A model generated the notes under the pieces. The model was not told the DNA's origin. It saw only the letters and a list, made by a program, of their open reading frames with translations, and searched no databases. Source: Dehalococcoidia bacterium (GTDB taxonomy: Bacteria > Chloroflexota > Dehalococcoidia > Dehalococcoidales > RBG-16-60-22). From it: a DNA stretch of 35,152 nt. This document shows, in pieces, positions 20,108-28,678 of the stretch. The first letter of the stretch is position 1. Each line of letters opens with the position of its first letter. Location: NCBI GenBank assembly GCA_011192005.1, contig DUFB01000086.1, positions 1 through 35,152 of the forward strand, read 5' to 3'. The position numbers and the translations under genes are program-made.

Positions 20108-21727
20108 ATGGTACCCATTCTGAGCCGACGCTCACTGGTAATACTGGGTATAGGCTTAATTGTTGGGATATTATTGGCGTTTGGTTACTGGCTTATCAGC
20201 CCTGCATTTATTACGCCTGAAGGTGAAACCGGGGGAGACGCCGAGGGTATGGGCCTGCTGGGATTTCTGGGGATAGATACCGGGGGACCGTACATGAGTA
20301 TAGTCAGCATTCAGCTGGTGAATCCTGGGTATGAATATCAACCCCTATATATTATGCAACAGATGGCCGAATATTATGCCGCCAAACATAATAGTTTGCC
20401 GTTCTTCGAGTTTCTCGCCGAAGAACTGGATAAACGACCTATTGAATATTCCTATACTGTAGATGAACTCGACGATATGATATCGACGGATTACGATTAC
20501 AACAGTGAGATCCCCGCTATCAGGTTAACAATCACTGCCGATACCGAAGAAGAGGCCGCTAACCTCGCTGTACTGGTACCCCAGATTTTCGTGGACTACC
20601 TGATAGACGAAGAGAAAGACAGGCAAGAGCAGTTGTATCAATTTACCTCAGAAGAGATAGAAAATGTCAAGAATAATCTCTACGAAGCCCAACTGGAGCT
20701 GGATACCCTTTTATCAGATGAGATATTTAGTAATCCCAGTTACATTGCTCTCAACGCCAGAGTGGAAGCTTTACAGCAAGAACTTAACTCTCATATTAGT
20801 GAACTTACCATACAGTACCTCGAAGGATCAGAACTCCAGGAAGAATATGACAATATACTTGACAGAATGGGAGAAGTTACTGCTGAACTGACAGAGGCTG
20901 AGTCGGAGCTACAGAATATGATCGACCAGTCTTCAGGTTTAAGTATCGAAGATACAGCGTATAGTATGATACTGGAAGCCAAAATCAGAGGATTACAGGA
21001 CGAGCTCGATACGTTAATAATCGGCACCGAGACAACCATGGGGCTAACCGAAATGATTGCGACCGGAATAACGTCCGGTACTGCATACGATAACCTGATG
21101 CTTAAAATCGAGACTGTTGCTGAAGCTCTCGCTGAAGCTCAACAAGAATATGACGACTTAATGAAACGAGCGAGTCAGCAGGATCCAACGGCAACTCTGG
21201 AGTACCAGATAGCTAAAATTAAAGTAGATTCGCTTACTGCCAAACTCCAGACTCTGCAGGAAAAACTGATACCATTATACGATCAGATAATGAGTCTCGA
21301 TGGAGGAAACAGTCAATCAGATAGTGAACTAGCTTTTGATAGAATATCCGTCGCGCTGGCAAAAGCCATGAAAGACCTTGAAGAACTAGAAAAACAATTA
21401 GGATATGACCAGGTTTCCGCAAACACAGAAATACTAGCAGCTCAGGATAGAGTTAATACGCTAACCGCCAGGCTTGAGGAACTTAACATCGAGCTAACAG
21501 CTCTCTCGGGATATAATATCGAGTCGTTAGAAAACGAGTACCTGGTTGCAGGTAATCCCTCTATCCCTTTTCCAGTTCTTCCGGAACGAAGCAGGGCGCG
21601 TAACACCCTATTAACAGGCGCCATAGCCGGAATAATCATAGCCTGGATCATTTTGAACTTCAGGTGGCTGATCAACCTGGTATCCCCATCCGGTGAACGG
21701 GCTAAACCGGAAGAAGAGGAGGAGTAA
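20108..21727 (+). CDS. Wzz-like polysaccharide chain-length/co-polymerase protein, coiled-coil
   Basis: N-terminal TM (LVILGIGLIVGILLAFGYWLI), long coiled coil, then Pro-rich FPVLPERSRARNTLLTGAIAGIIIAWIIL second TM. The frame is open 5' to an AGGAGG and an ATT codon at 20030 (see findings). Confidence 0.75.
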   Translation: MVPILSRRSLVILGIGLIVGILLAFGYWLISPAFITPEGETGGDAEGMGLLGFLGIDTGGPYMSIVSIQLVNPGYEYQPLYIMQQMAEYYAAKHNSLPFFEFLAEELDKRPIEYSYTVDELDDMISTDYDYNSEIPAIRLTITADTEEEAANLAVLVPQIFVDYLIDEEKDRQEQLYQFTSEEIENVKNNLYEAQLELDTLLSDEIFSNPSYIALNARVEALQQELNSHISELTIQYLEGSELQEEYDNILDRMGEVTAELTEAESELQNMIDQSSGLSIEDTAYSMILEAKIRGLQDELDTLIIGTETTMGLTEMIATGITSGTAYDNLMLKIETVAEALAEAQQEYDDLMKRASQQDPTATLEYQIAKIKVDSLTAKLQTLQEKLIPLYDQIMSLDGGNSQSDSELAFDRISVALAKAMKDLEELEKQLGYDQVSANTEILAAQDRVNTLTARLEELNIELTALSGYNIESLENEYLVAGNPSIPFPVLPERSRARNTLLTGAIAGIIIAWIILNFRWLINLVSPSGERAKPEEEEE

Positions 21728-21799
21728 GCGCTGTCTCATTTATAAACTTAAGCTATGAGATAAATCGCAATTCTTCCGTTTTGCACTGAATAGGTTTTT

Positions 21800-22987
21800 A
21801 TGAGCAAGGAAAATAATAAGAAAAAGAGAGTCTGTATCGTCAGACAGAAACCTTACCCCTGGCAAAGAAACATGAGGAGAAATGCCGAAACACTATCTAA
21901 AGAAGGGTATGAGGTTGATGTCGTTTGCATCGGACTAAAAGGCCAGAAGAAGTTTGAGATAATGAACGGTGTAAATGTCCACCGTGTATATTATTCATAC
22001 CACCGCAATAAAGTCTTCTGGTACTTAATTGATTACTCTGTTTTTTTCCTTATGGTATCACTTAAATTGGCCTGGCTTTCGCTGAGGAAGCGTTTAGACG
22101 TTATCGAGGTATGTAATGTGCCAGATTTTCTGGTATTCACCACAATATTCCCCAAACTCCTGGGAACCAAAGTAATATATTATATGTTTGAAAAAACAGA
22201 GGCTTTGTTTACAGCCAGCTTCGGCGTAAGCAGTAATCACCTGCTTACCAGAATGGTAAGATGCCTGATTAAACTCTGCGCTACTTTCGCGAATTCTGTC
22301 ATCGTAACGGATGTTCTTGTAGAAAAACAACTGCTGGAATCATACCACGTTCGCAGTGATAAAATTACGCTGGTGCTAAACGTTGTTGATGAATCTGTTT
22401 TTAAGCTGGAACCATCTGATTGTACCGAAAAGGATGACTACTTTACCCTGACAATCGTCAGCGGCACTCTAAAAAGGTACGGGATCCAGACAATGATCAA
22501 GGCATTCCCGATTCTATTGAAAGACGTACCCAAGTTAAAGCTAAATATCGTTGGCGACGGAGAATACCTCCCGAATCTTAAAAAGATGGTGAATGCTCTT
22601 AATATAAAGGACCATGTAAACTTCACGGGTTATATACCTTATGAGGAAGTCCCACAGTATATAGCCTGCGCTGATGTCTGTATAGCACCAATGCTCGATG
22701 ATGTCGGGACGCCGAATAAAGTACTGGAATATTTTGCCATGGGTAAAGCTACGGTATCTAGCAAAATACCCGGGCTGGTAGCTCTTATAAATTGCGAATG
22801 CCTGGTATATTTCCAGCCTGGCGATGAGGTAGAACTGGCCGAGCGGATTCTGGAACTATATCATAACCCGGAAAAGAGAGCCGCTTTAGGAGCACTGGCC
22901 AAGGAGTTTTACGGTCAATATCGCTGGTCAACAATGGGGCAAAAATACCTTGGTGTATACAGGAAACTGATGGGCATTAATGCGTAA
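21800..22987 (+). CDS. GT4 family glycosyltransferase
   Basis: GEYLPNLKKMVNALNIKDHVNFTGYIPYEEVPQYIACADVCIAPMLDDVGTPNKVLEYFAMGKATVSS. Confidence 0.88.
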   Translation: MSKENNKKKRVCIVRQKPYPWQRNMRRNAETLSKEGYEVDVVCIGLKGQKKFEIMNGVNVHRVYYSYHRNKVFWYLIDYSVFFLMVSLKLAWLSLRKRLDVIEVCNVPDFLVFTTIFPKLLGTKVIYYMFEKTEALFTASFGVSSNHLLTRMVRCLIKLCATFANSVIVTDVLVEKQLLESYHVRSDKITLVLNVVDESVFKLEPSDCTEKDDYFTLTIVSGTLKRYGIQTMIKAFPILLKDVPKLKLNIVGDGEYLPNLKKMVNALNIKDHVNFTGYIPYEEVPQYIACADVCIAPMLDDVGTPNKVLEYFAMGKATVSSKIPGLVALINCECLVYFQPGDEVELAERILELYHNPEKRAALGALAKEFYGQYRWSTMGQKYLGVYRKLMGINA

Positions 22988-23346
22988 TTACAGCGGGTAG
23001 ATACTCCGGTAAGAACCAGCCGACCAATATTCACACCAGCATCCATCAGATACTATCACTTCAGCATTAAGTCCGACCTCATTTTACCGCAAGCTGCCTC
23101 CTGAAAAGGTCCCTAAAGGACCATCCTGAGACTAATAATCCCCGAAGTCAACTGGCAAAACATGTCATATCGCAGGAGAATAACAACATCACGAAATATG
23201 AAGGGTGAATAAAGATTTCAGGGCAGTAAAATACGTCTGCAAGACCGGTGTATTATGATAATTAACGGAATTCCGACTCGTCTGGTAAGTACAAGGGCCA
23301 GTGAGTGATAAAAAATAAAAGGATATTTACGAATAGATCCTTCTAA

Positions 23347-24693
23347 TTATTTAAGTGAAGTCTTTCTCTCTTTTTCAATCGGTGTAAAGAGCGTTTCCAG
23401 AATCCTTAATATGAAATCGTTAATGGTAATTGCATCTATATCGCCGGTAACAGAGACAGCGCTTCTGGCCTGATTCGGCCACCGCCAGTATCTGACCAGC
23501 GGAGCATCGGTTTGTTCAATTTTTTGGGAAAGTGCCTTTTCTTCAGTCTTATCAAACTCCGCCAGACCTTCCAGGTACACTGAATAATTATCAGGTTGTT
23601 CACCAGATTCAACAATATAGCCTTCATTCCGCAGTAATTGAATGGCACGCGGAGATGAGTCAGGTTTAACACCGATAACAGGCTTCTTTGTGCTCTCTAT
23701 TACAAAATCCCTGGATTCAACGCTCTGATAACCATCAAACCACTCTTTTACAGGAACATTAACTCCGGCATTTTTCACCAATATGGTAGCCCTTTCGGAG
23801 CAATCCGCCTTTACTCTATATTTGCCATGACCTTCGTCCTCTATCCGGAACTGAAAATTATTCCTCTCCTTCCACCACTCGGTTACTTCCCTTAAAGTAG
23901 CCAGCCATATTGGCGGATTGTATTGCTTCAAATCCCTGATTATACCGATGAGAGTTTTTTCGTAATGAGAAATCCTTTCCGGGTGAAGTTGAATGGTAAA
24001 AATCTCACCTGATTGGTAAGATTTCTTAACAATATCATTCCAGATACTGCTCATTTTATCTTCATCGGTAACACCGAGTCTTTCCATGATGATTTCGTCA
24101 TCTGGCATTGAAACCGGAATTTCAACGAAATTATCGATTATCCGGGGCAGAACGAGGTAGCTTCGAGCCTGATGTGTGTTATAATAATCCAAAACCCTCT
24201 GGTATTCACGACGTGCCTCTCTGGTAAATCCATCATTATCATCAATGACATCCCAGTGCACGGTAATGCTGCTGTCATACTTAAATCCCAGGTCATTAAT
24301 TACCCGAAATGTGTTGTCATTAGTACGTAAGAACGGAGCTCTGAAACCGGTAAAAGGGATTTCACATTTATTAAAGGTTTCTATTGCTTTATTGAAGTGC
24401 TTTTTTTGTTCTTGATAGCTCAACATACCATAGTCGGTGTGGATATAGCCATGAATCGCGAATTCAACTCCATACTGGCAGAGTTTCTTAATTAACTTTG
24501 GATGTCTTTTCAGAGTTACCGCGGTAAGAAAAAAGGTAGGTACGCATTCTAGTTCCCGGGTTAACGAACAATACTGGGTCAGCAAGCGTCTGAATTTTCT
24601 TGGAGAAAGACCAAAACGAGACAATACCGTACGTATTCTCGTTAGAATATTTTTAAGCCCTCGTGATTTCGATAATATGTGTAAAATATTCAC
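23347..24693 (-). CDS. polysaccharide-deacetylase-like protein with atypical motif order, GTG start
   Basis: VPTFFLTAVTLKRHPKLIKKLCQYGVEFAIHGYIHTDYG, GFRAPFLRTND. C-terminal ARSAVSVTGDIDAITINDFILR. Confidence 0.7.
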   Translation of the reverse strand: MNILHILSKSRGLKNILTRIRTVLSRFGLSPRKFRRLLTQYCSLTRELECVPTFFLTAVTLKRHPKLIKKLCQYGVEFAIHGYIHTDYGMLSYQEQKKHFNKAIETFNKCEIPFTGFRAPFLRTNDNTFRVINDLGFKYDSSITVHWDVIDDNDGFTREARREYQRVLDYYNTHQARSYLVLPRIIDNFVEIPVSMPDDEIIMERLGVTDEDKMSSIWNDIVKKSYQSGEIFTIQLHPERISHYEKTLIGIIRDLKQYNPPIWLATLREVTEWWKERNNFQFRIEDEGHGKYRVKADCSERATILVKNAGVNVPVKEWFDGYQSVESRDFVIESTKKPVIGVKPDSSPRAIQLLRNEGYIVESGEQPDNYSVYLEGLAEFDKTEEKALSQKIEQTDAPLVRYWRWPNQARSAVSVTGDIDAITINDFILRILETLFTPIEKERKTSLK

Positions 24694-24700
24694 TATCGTA

Positions 24701-24755
24701 ATGATGCTATATTCAAGTTAGAATGAGGTAAGAAAAATGGACTCTTCCGGTTAGA
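24701..24755 (-). promoter_or_regulatory. 11-bp-phased direct-repeat array plus -10 (site P5), upstream of the atypical deacetylase gene
   Basis: Minus strand: TCTAACCGGAA GAGTCCATTTT TCTTACCTCAT TCTAAC, 10 bp, CATCAT. Three strong repeats and one weak. Confidence 0.65.
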
Positions 24756-24947
24756 ACGTTTTTTATAAGATTAGCACAGTGGAGGATATTTTTAAAATCG
24801 GCATCAATCATTTTTATAAAGGTGATATATTTTTAAACAATTACACAGTTATTACCGGTGATATACTGTTTCTAATAAACGCAGATGGAAAGCCGTATGA
24901 AAAAGACAAGGCTTATCTTTAAACATTCATTAGCAAAACAAGTTATA

Positions 24948-25211
24948 TCACCTTTTACTCATGTCAACCGGGAATTTATAGGCTGACTTGCGTTCTCGGG
25001 GGGTATCTTCCTCGAAGCTGGATTCATTAAACTCGGCGAGATATCGCATAATATCCTCGCGGCGGAACCTGCGGTCACCCCGACGAGTGATGCGATAGGA
25101 CTTGATGATACCCTGATCACTCCACCGCCTTGCCGTGTTGACATGGATGTGCAGGAGATGAGCCACGTCCTTTACGGTCAACATTGGTTTTATCTCATCG
25201 GAAGATAACAT
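24948..25211 (-). CDS. MerR/excisionase-type helix-turn-helix DNA-binding protein
   Basis: MLTVKDVAHLLHIHVNTARRWSDQGIIKSYRITRRGDRRFRREDIMRYLAE. Confidence 0.85.
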   Translation of the reverse strand: MLSSDEIKPMLTVKDVAHLLHIHVNTARRWSDQGIIKSYRITRRGDRRFRREDIMRYLAEFNESSFEEDTPRERKSAYKFPVDMSKR

Positions 25212-25320
25212 ATCCTACTCCCAATATTATTTAATTACCTTTTCATACTTCAATATCCATATTACCCAGCCTGAAGTGAAAATCTCCTAAAAAAAACCTA
25301 TATTAATATAAATATTCCAT

Positions 25321-25505
25321 AAATACCCCGATATTTAACGAATGGACATCAGCAGGATTTAAAATACCCCGCTTTTTTAGATCACGAATATTCCTACTGG
25401 TTTCTAACCCATTGATAACTACTTATTAACAGTAATTCCATATATTTAAGGTGTGGTTGGCTGATATCAGGTCATCACTTAAATAGGACAGGGTATAAAT
25501 ACCCC
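25321..25505. repeat. three copies of AAATACCCC in the divergent intergenic region
   Basis: AAATACCCC at 25321-25329, 25362-25370 and 25497-25505. The first two also share a following G. Confidence 0.6.
25392..25446 (+). promoter_or_regulatory. 11-bp-phased direct-repeat array plus -10 (site P6), upstream of the HPrK-like/PqqD/RiPP operon
   Basis: TCCTACTGGTT TCTAACCCATT GATAACTACTT ATTAAC, 10 bp, TATATT. Repeats at 25392, 25403, 25414, 25425. Confidence 0.6.
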
Positions 25506-25511
25506 ATTTAA

Positions 25512-26471
25512 ATGGAGAAGCGGCCTAAAGAAATGAAAGCTTTACTACCGAAACGGGTAAATACCACTGAATTAGAAAGTACCCTAGGATTACAGATAGG
25601 GAGTATCTGTTGTGAATTGAGATGTAACGATCCCGAAATCCTCCGAAAGCTCCAGGATGTATACCGTAACTATCTGGTTGATGCCGAACCCGATGTTTTC
25701 GTAGAGTTAGAATTAACATCCCGCTTGAGTACCAGTAAAATCAGTTCAATTTTAACAAGAAGCAGATATATACGCCACGGGAATCGTTTCCGCAGTTCCG
25801 GGAGACTGCTCCAAGGGCAGTATGACCTGGACAGCCGCACCGTAAAGATCACAGGAGAGAAAGCACTGATAGATCCAGATAACAGTACCAATCTTCTGAA
25901 TCAGCTGATTTCCGTGTCATACTATTCTGCCTGTAAGATGAAATACGGGACCAATCCACCAGCCATGCTGGTGCACGCCTGCGGCATCCTGCGTAACGGA
26001 AAAATCCTCATTTTCGCCGGGCCCAGTAATATCGGGAAGACAACTATAGCCCGACTTTGCAGCGATAGACAAGGCGAGGTTTTCAACGATGAAATATTAC
26101 TGATGTCCCGCCCCGGTGTAAACGGGAAAGGTGTAATCATCCAGAACACGCCTATAATTGGTGATCTCCTGCCCGGACGGAACACCACGGCACCACTAAG
26201 ATGTATTTTTTTGCTCAAGCAGAATAACAGAACAGCCTGGCGTTATCTTGATAAAGCTGAGGCGTATTTACGCTTTATGCGTCAGATAATCGGCCCGTCA
26301 TGCGTGGGGAATTATGATAAAAAAACCGCCTACTCCATAATGGCGGATTTCAGTTCTGAAGTGGTTAAGTCCATCCCCATATACGAGCTTGAATTTAACA
26401 GGGACAGCGATACCCTCTGGCGAGTCACCGACGAACTTGAGGGAATAACAGGAGCGGAGTATCTGAATTGA
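25512..26471 (+). CDS. HPr-kinase-like P-loop protein of RiPP-associated type (SynChlorMet ScmC-like)
   Basis: MLVHACGILRNGKILIFAGPSNIGKTTIARLCSDRQGEVFNDEILLMSRP (Walker A GPSNIGKT plus HPrK-like context). Stop overlaps the start of the PqqD-like gene. Confidence 0.7.
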   Translation: MEKRPKEMKALLPKRVNTTELESTLGLQIGSICCELRCNDPEILRKLQDVYRNYLVDAEPDVFVELELTSRLSTSKISSILTRSRYIRHGNRFRSSGRLLQGQYDLDSRTVKITGEKALIDPDNSTNLLNQLISVSYYSACKMKYGTNPPAMLVHACGILRNGKILIFAGPSNIGKTTIARLCSDRQGEVFNDEILLMSRPGVNGKGVIIQNTPIIGDLLPGRNTTAPLRCIFLLKQNNRTAWRYLDKAEAYLRFMRQIIGPSCVGNYDKKTAYSIMADFSSEVVKSIPIYELEFNRDSDTLWRVTDELEGITGAEYLN

Positions 26472-26764
26472 AAACTATATATCCAGTGCAGAAAGACGAA
26501 GTAATCTGGCGGCGCATCGGCGACGCTATAGTAGTAATAAAGGAGGACGGGTTATCATCACACACGTTGAACAAGACCGCGTCTTTCATATGGGAATTAT
26601 GTGATGGAAATCTGGAAATAAACGAAATAGCTAAAAGACTAAACGAACGGTTTGATGTTTCTCTTGAGGATGCTCAAGCTGATGTGCATAATCTGATTGA
26701 GGAACTGACAACAGCCGATATTATAAAAAAATCAAAGGGTAAAAAGGATAAAATCAGGTATTAG
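26468..26764 (+). CDS. PqqD-family protein (RiPP recognition element-like)
   Basis: VIWRRIGDAIVVIKEDGLSSHTLNKTASFIWELCDGNLEINEIAKRLNERFDVSLEDAQADVHNLIEEL is a typical PqqD fold sequence. Confidence 0.85.
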   Translation: MKTIYPVQKDEVIWRRIGDAIVVIKEDGLSSHTLNKTASFIWELCDGNLEINEIAKRLNERFDVSLEDAQADVHNLIEELTTADIIKKSKGKKDKIRY

Positions 26765-26805
26765 CCGGTATTTTATAATATTGCCCATTTAGAAGAGGTT
26801 AGATT

Positions 26806-26973
26806 ATGAAAGAACCCTATATTAAACCCGCGGTAAAATCAGAAATCCTGGAGCCGGAAGCTCTTACCGGAGGCGGAAGTGGTATAGGTAATAACAGCGG
26901 AGGCACATGCTCGCCCGATAATAATGGAAGCTTTACATGTCAGGACGGTTGCTCAGTGGGTATTTGTCGATAA
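26806..26973 (+). CDS. putative RiPP precursor peptide, 55 aa, Cys/Gly-rich core
   Basis: Manual translation: MKEPYIKPAVKSEILEPEALTGGGSGIGNNSGGTCSPDNNGSFTCQDGCSVGICR*. AGAGG at 26793-26797 upstream. 41 nt after the PqqD gene and followed by a terminator. Too short for the ORF track. Confidence 0.75.
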   Translation: MKEPYIKPAVKSEILEPEALTGGGSGIGNNSGGTCSPDNNGSFTCQDGCSVGICR

Positions 26974-26999
26974 TATCTATCAAAGAAACACAAAAAATG

Positions 27000-27040
27000 A
27001 AGAGGATTCCAGACTAATATATCTGGAATCCTCTTTTCTT
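27000..27040 (+). terminator. rho-independent terminator of the HPrK-like/PqqD/peptide operon
   Basis: AAGAGGATTCCAGA-CTAATATA-TCTGGAATCCTCTTTTCTT: perfect 14-bp stem, 8-nt loop, T-rich tail. Confidence 0.9.
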
Positions 27041-27122
27041 AGTGTTGAATCGCCCCGTATATTAAAATGAAGGTGCTCTTCGCCACTAATTCTGATACAA
27101 TAGTGTCCGGGAGGATACCCTT

Positions 27123-27326
27123 ATGTCCTATCCAATAAGGGCTAAAGACCTCAGGATAAAGTTGTTCAGAAGCAACACGAATAAAGACCTGGAAAGTAAA
27201 GTAAACACATGGCTTTCGAACTGCGAGGAAGAGTTTGAGGTCATCGATGTTACTTTTGAGCGCTACTTTAATCCGGTAACGGAGAATGTAGTGACAACAG
27301 CAATTGTGGTGTTCCGCATAGTATAA
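27123..27326 (+). CDS. small protein, possibly Cse60-like
   Basis: 67 aa: IKLFRSNTNKDLESKVNTWLSNCEEEFEVIDVTFERYFNPVTENVVTTAIVVFRIV. Layout (charged helix, then beta strands, terminal hydrophobic strand) resembles the Cse60/DUF2758 family. GGGAGG just upstream. Confidence 0.5.
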   Translation: MSYPIRAKDLRIKLFRSNTNKDLESKVNTWLSNCEEEFEVIDVTFERYFNPVTENVVTTAIVVFRIV

Positions 27327-27353
27327 CTGAAATACAGATACTAATGATCAGAT

Positions 27354-28595
27354 TTATTTAATACTCTCCGCCAGTTCCTGACGGGTAGTCATTCCAGCTA
27401 CGGTCTCCAAAAACTCCTTTAGAGAATCGCTTTGCTCTCGAAGCTTCTTCATTTCAGTGCCGATGGGATTTATGGAAGTAGGACTATCAGCATAGGCGCC
27501 GTGAAACGCAAAATACGCCTGGTTAAGCTTTCTTATGTAGTATCCGTTTTCCGCCAGATACAACCGTTTCTGTTCCATATATTCCTCAGCCTGCTCAATT
27601 TCACCACGGGCGAGATATTCATCGACAGTCCGCCTGATTTCTCTCATCTCTTTCCCAAAATCGAAAACCGGTTCATCCTCCGGCGGCGGGGTATATTCCG
27701 GCTCTCCTGGGGAGTAATACTTTTCATAGATAATCGCCCCGATTTCTTCGCTTACCATCCCGGCCAGCGTCTCGTTCATCGTAACAATATCAAAGTTACG
27801 CCTTATGCCAGCCAAATCAAGAATATACAGGAATCCCAGCGGTTTAAAGGCGAGGTACTGGTGCAACCATTCTTCGGTGATAGTGTCGATAACATACTCC
27901 AGACTTGCCCTATCGGTAACGTAATAGGGATAGGTAGCCATCCCGCCCACCTCCACTACCAGTGCCGAATATCCCAACCCGGTAATTTGCGTTTCAATAT
28001 CCTCCATATCTTCCTCGCCGATGCCCGGGAAGAGTGTTGTCTCTCTCATGCGCTCTATTCTGTCCCGGGGTGATATCACCAACACACACGGCGGTTTATC
28101 CAGTATGAAGTTCACCGGCGGGAAACTGCCCCGATAATCCGTATGGTCCTGCCAGGGATTTAAAATACCTTGGTCAACAAGAGCCTCTCTTATCTGTTTT
28201 TCCAGCACCAGTTCAACAGCACCGACTATTGTCTCATTTTGCTGCAGTAATTCATCCAGTTCTTCTTCCAGTTCGTCAGGGTCACCCTCCCAGGTACCCG
28301 AATTGATGGCCGAAATTGCATATTCCAGCCATCTTATTATCTCAAGGTTGGCAAAGTAGGCTTTAACCATACTCGTATCCTCGTCAGAAATATCTGTTTC
28401 ATCGCTCAGGAGACTATCGATTTCAGTGCTGAGGGTCAGTACTTCCCACTTGCCAATATCAAATACGTACGGCCTAACGATTTGATTAAATTCACGATTA
28501 AAACTATCAGCGATGGCGTAATGATATATCAGATAAGATACCAGTAGAGGTATTAAAATCAATAACGGGAATATTATGAACTTTGATTTGCCCAA
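27354..28595 (-). CDS. hypothetical membrane-anchored/exported protein
   Basis: N-terminal TM (FIIFPLLILIPLLVSYLIYHYA), then a long acidic soluble domain. No family recognised. Confidence 0.65.
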   Translation of the reverse strand: MGKSKFIIFPLLILIPLLVSYLIYHYAIADSFNREFNQIVRPYVFDIGKWEVLTLSTEIDSLLSDETDISDEDTSMVKAYFANLEIIRWLEYAISAINSGTWEGDPDELEEELDELLQQNETIVGAVELVLEKQIREALVDQGILNPWQDHTDYRGSFPPVNFILDKPPCVLVISPRDRIERMRETTLFPGIGEEDMEDIETQITGLGYSALVVEVGGMATYPYYVTDRASLEYVIDTITEEWLHQYLAFKPLGFLYILDLAGIRRNFDIVTMNETLAGMVSEEIGAIIYEKYYSPGEPEYTPPPEDEPVFDFGKEMREIRRTVDEYLARGEIEQAEEYMEQKRLYLAENGYYIRKLNQAYFAFHGAYADSPTSINPIGTEMKKLREQSDSLKEFLETVAGMTTRQELAESIK

Positions 28596-28678
28596 CCTGA
28601 CACCCCGACTATTTCCCCGAGATTTTTTAAGGCTATCCGGCTAATAGGATGGAATACGCCCAAATATCTAGCGTGTGA

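Noticed and set aside
24779-24922. 47-aa GTG-start ORF (VEDIFKIGINHFYKGDIFLNNYTVITGDILFLINADGKPYEKDKAYL)
   Set aside because: Plausible composition, but no convincing ribosome site, no recognised family and no linked genes. Not enough support to call.
27432-28073. 213-aa ORF on + strand
   Set aside because: Antisense to the better-supported 27354-28595 gene; no recognisable motif.
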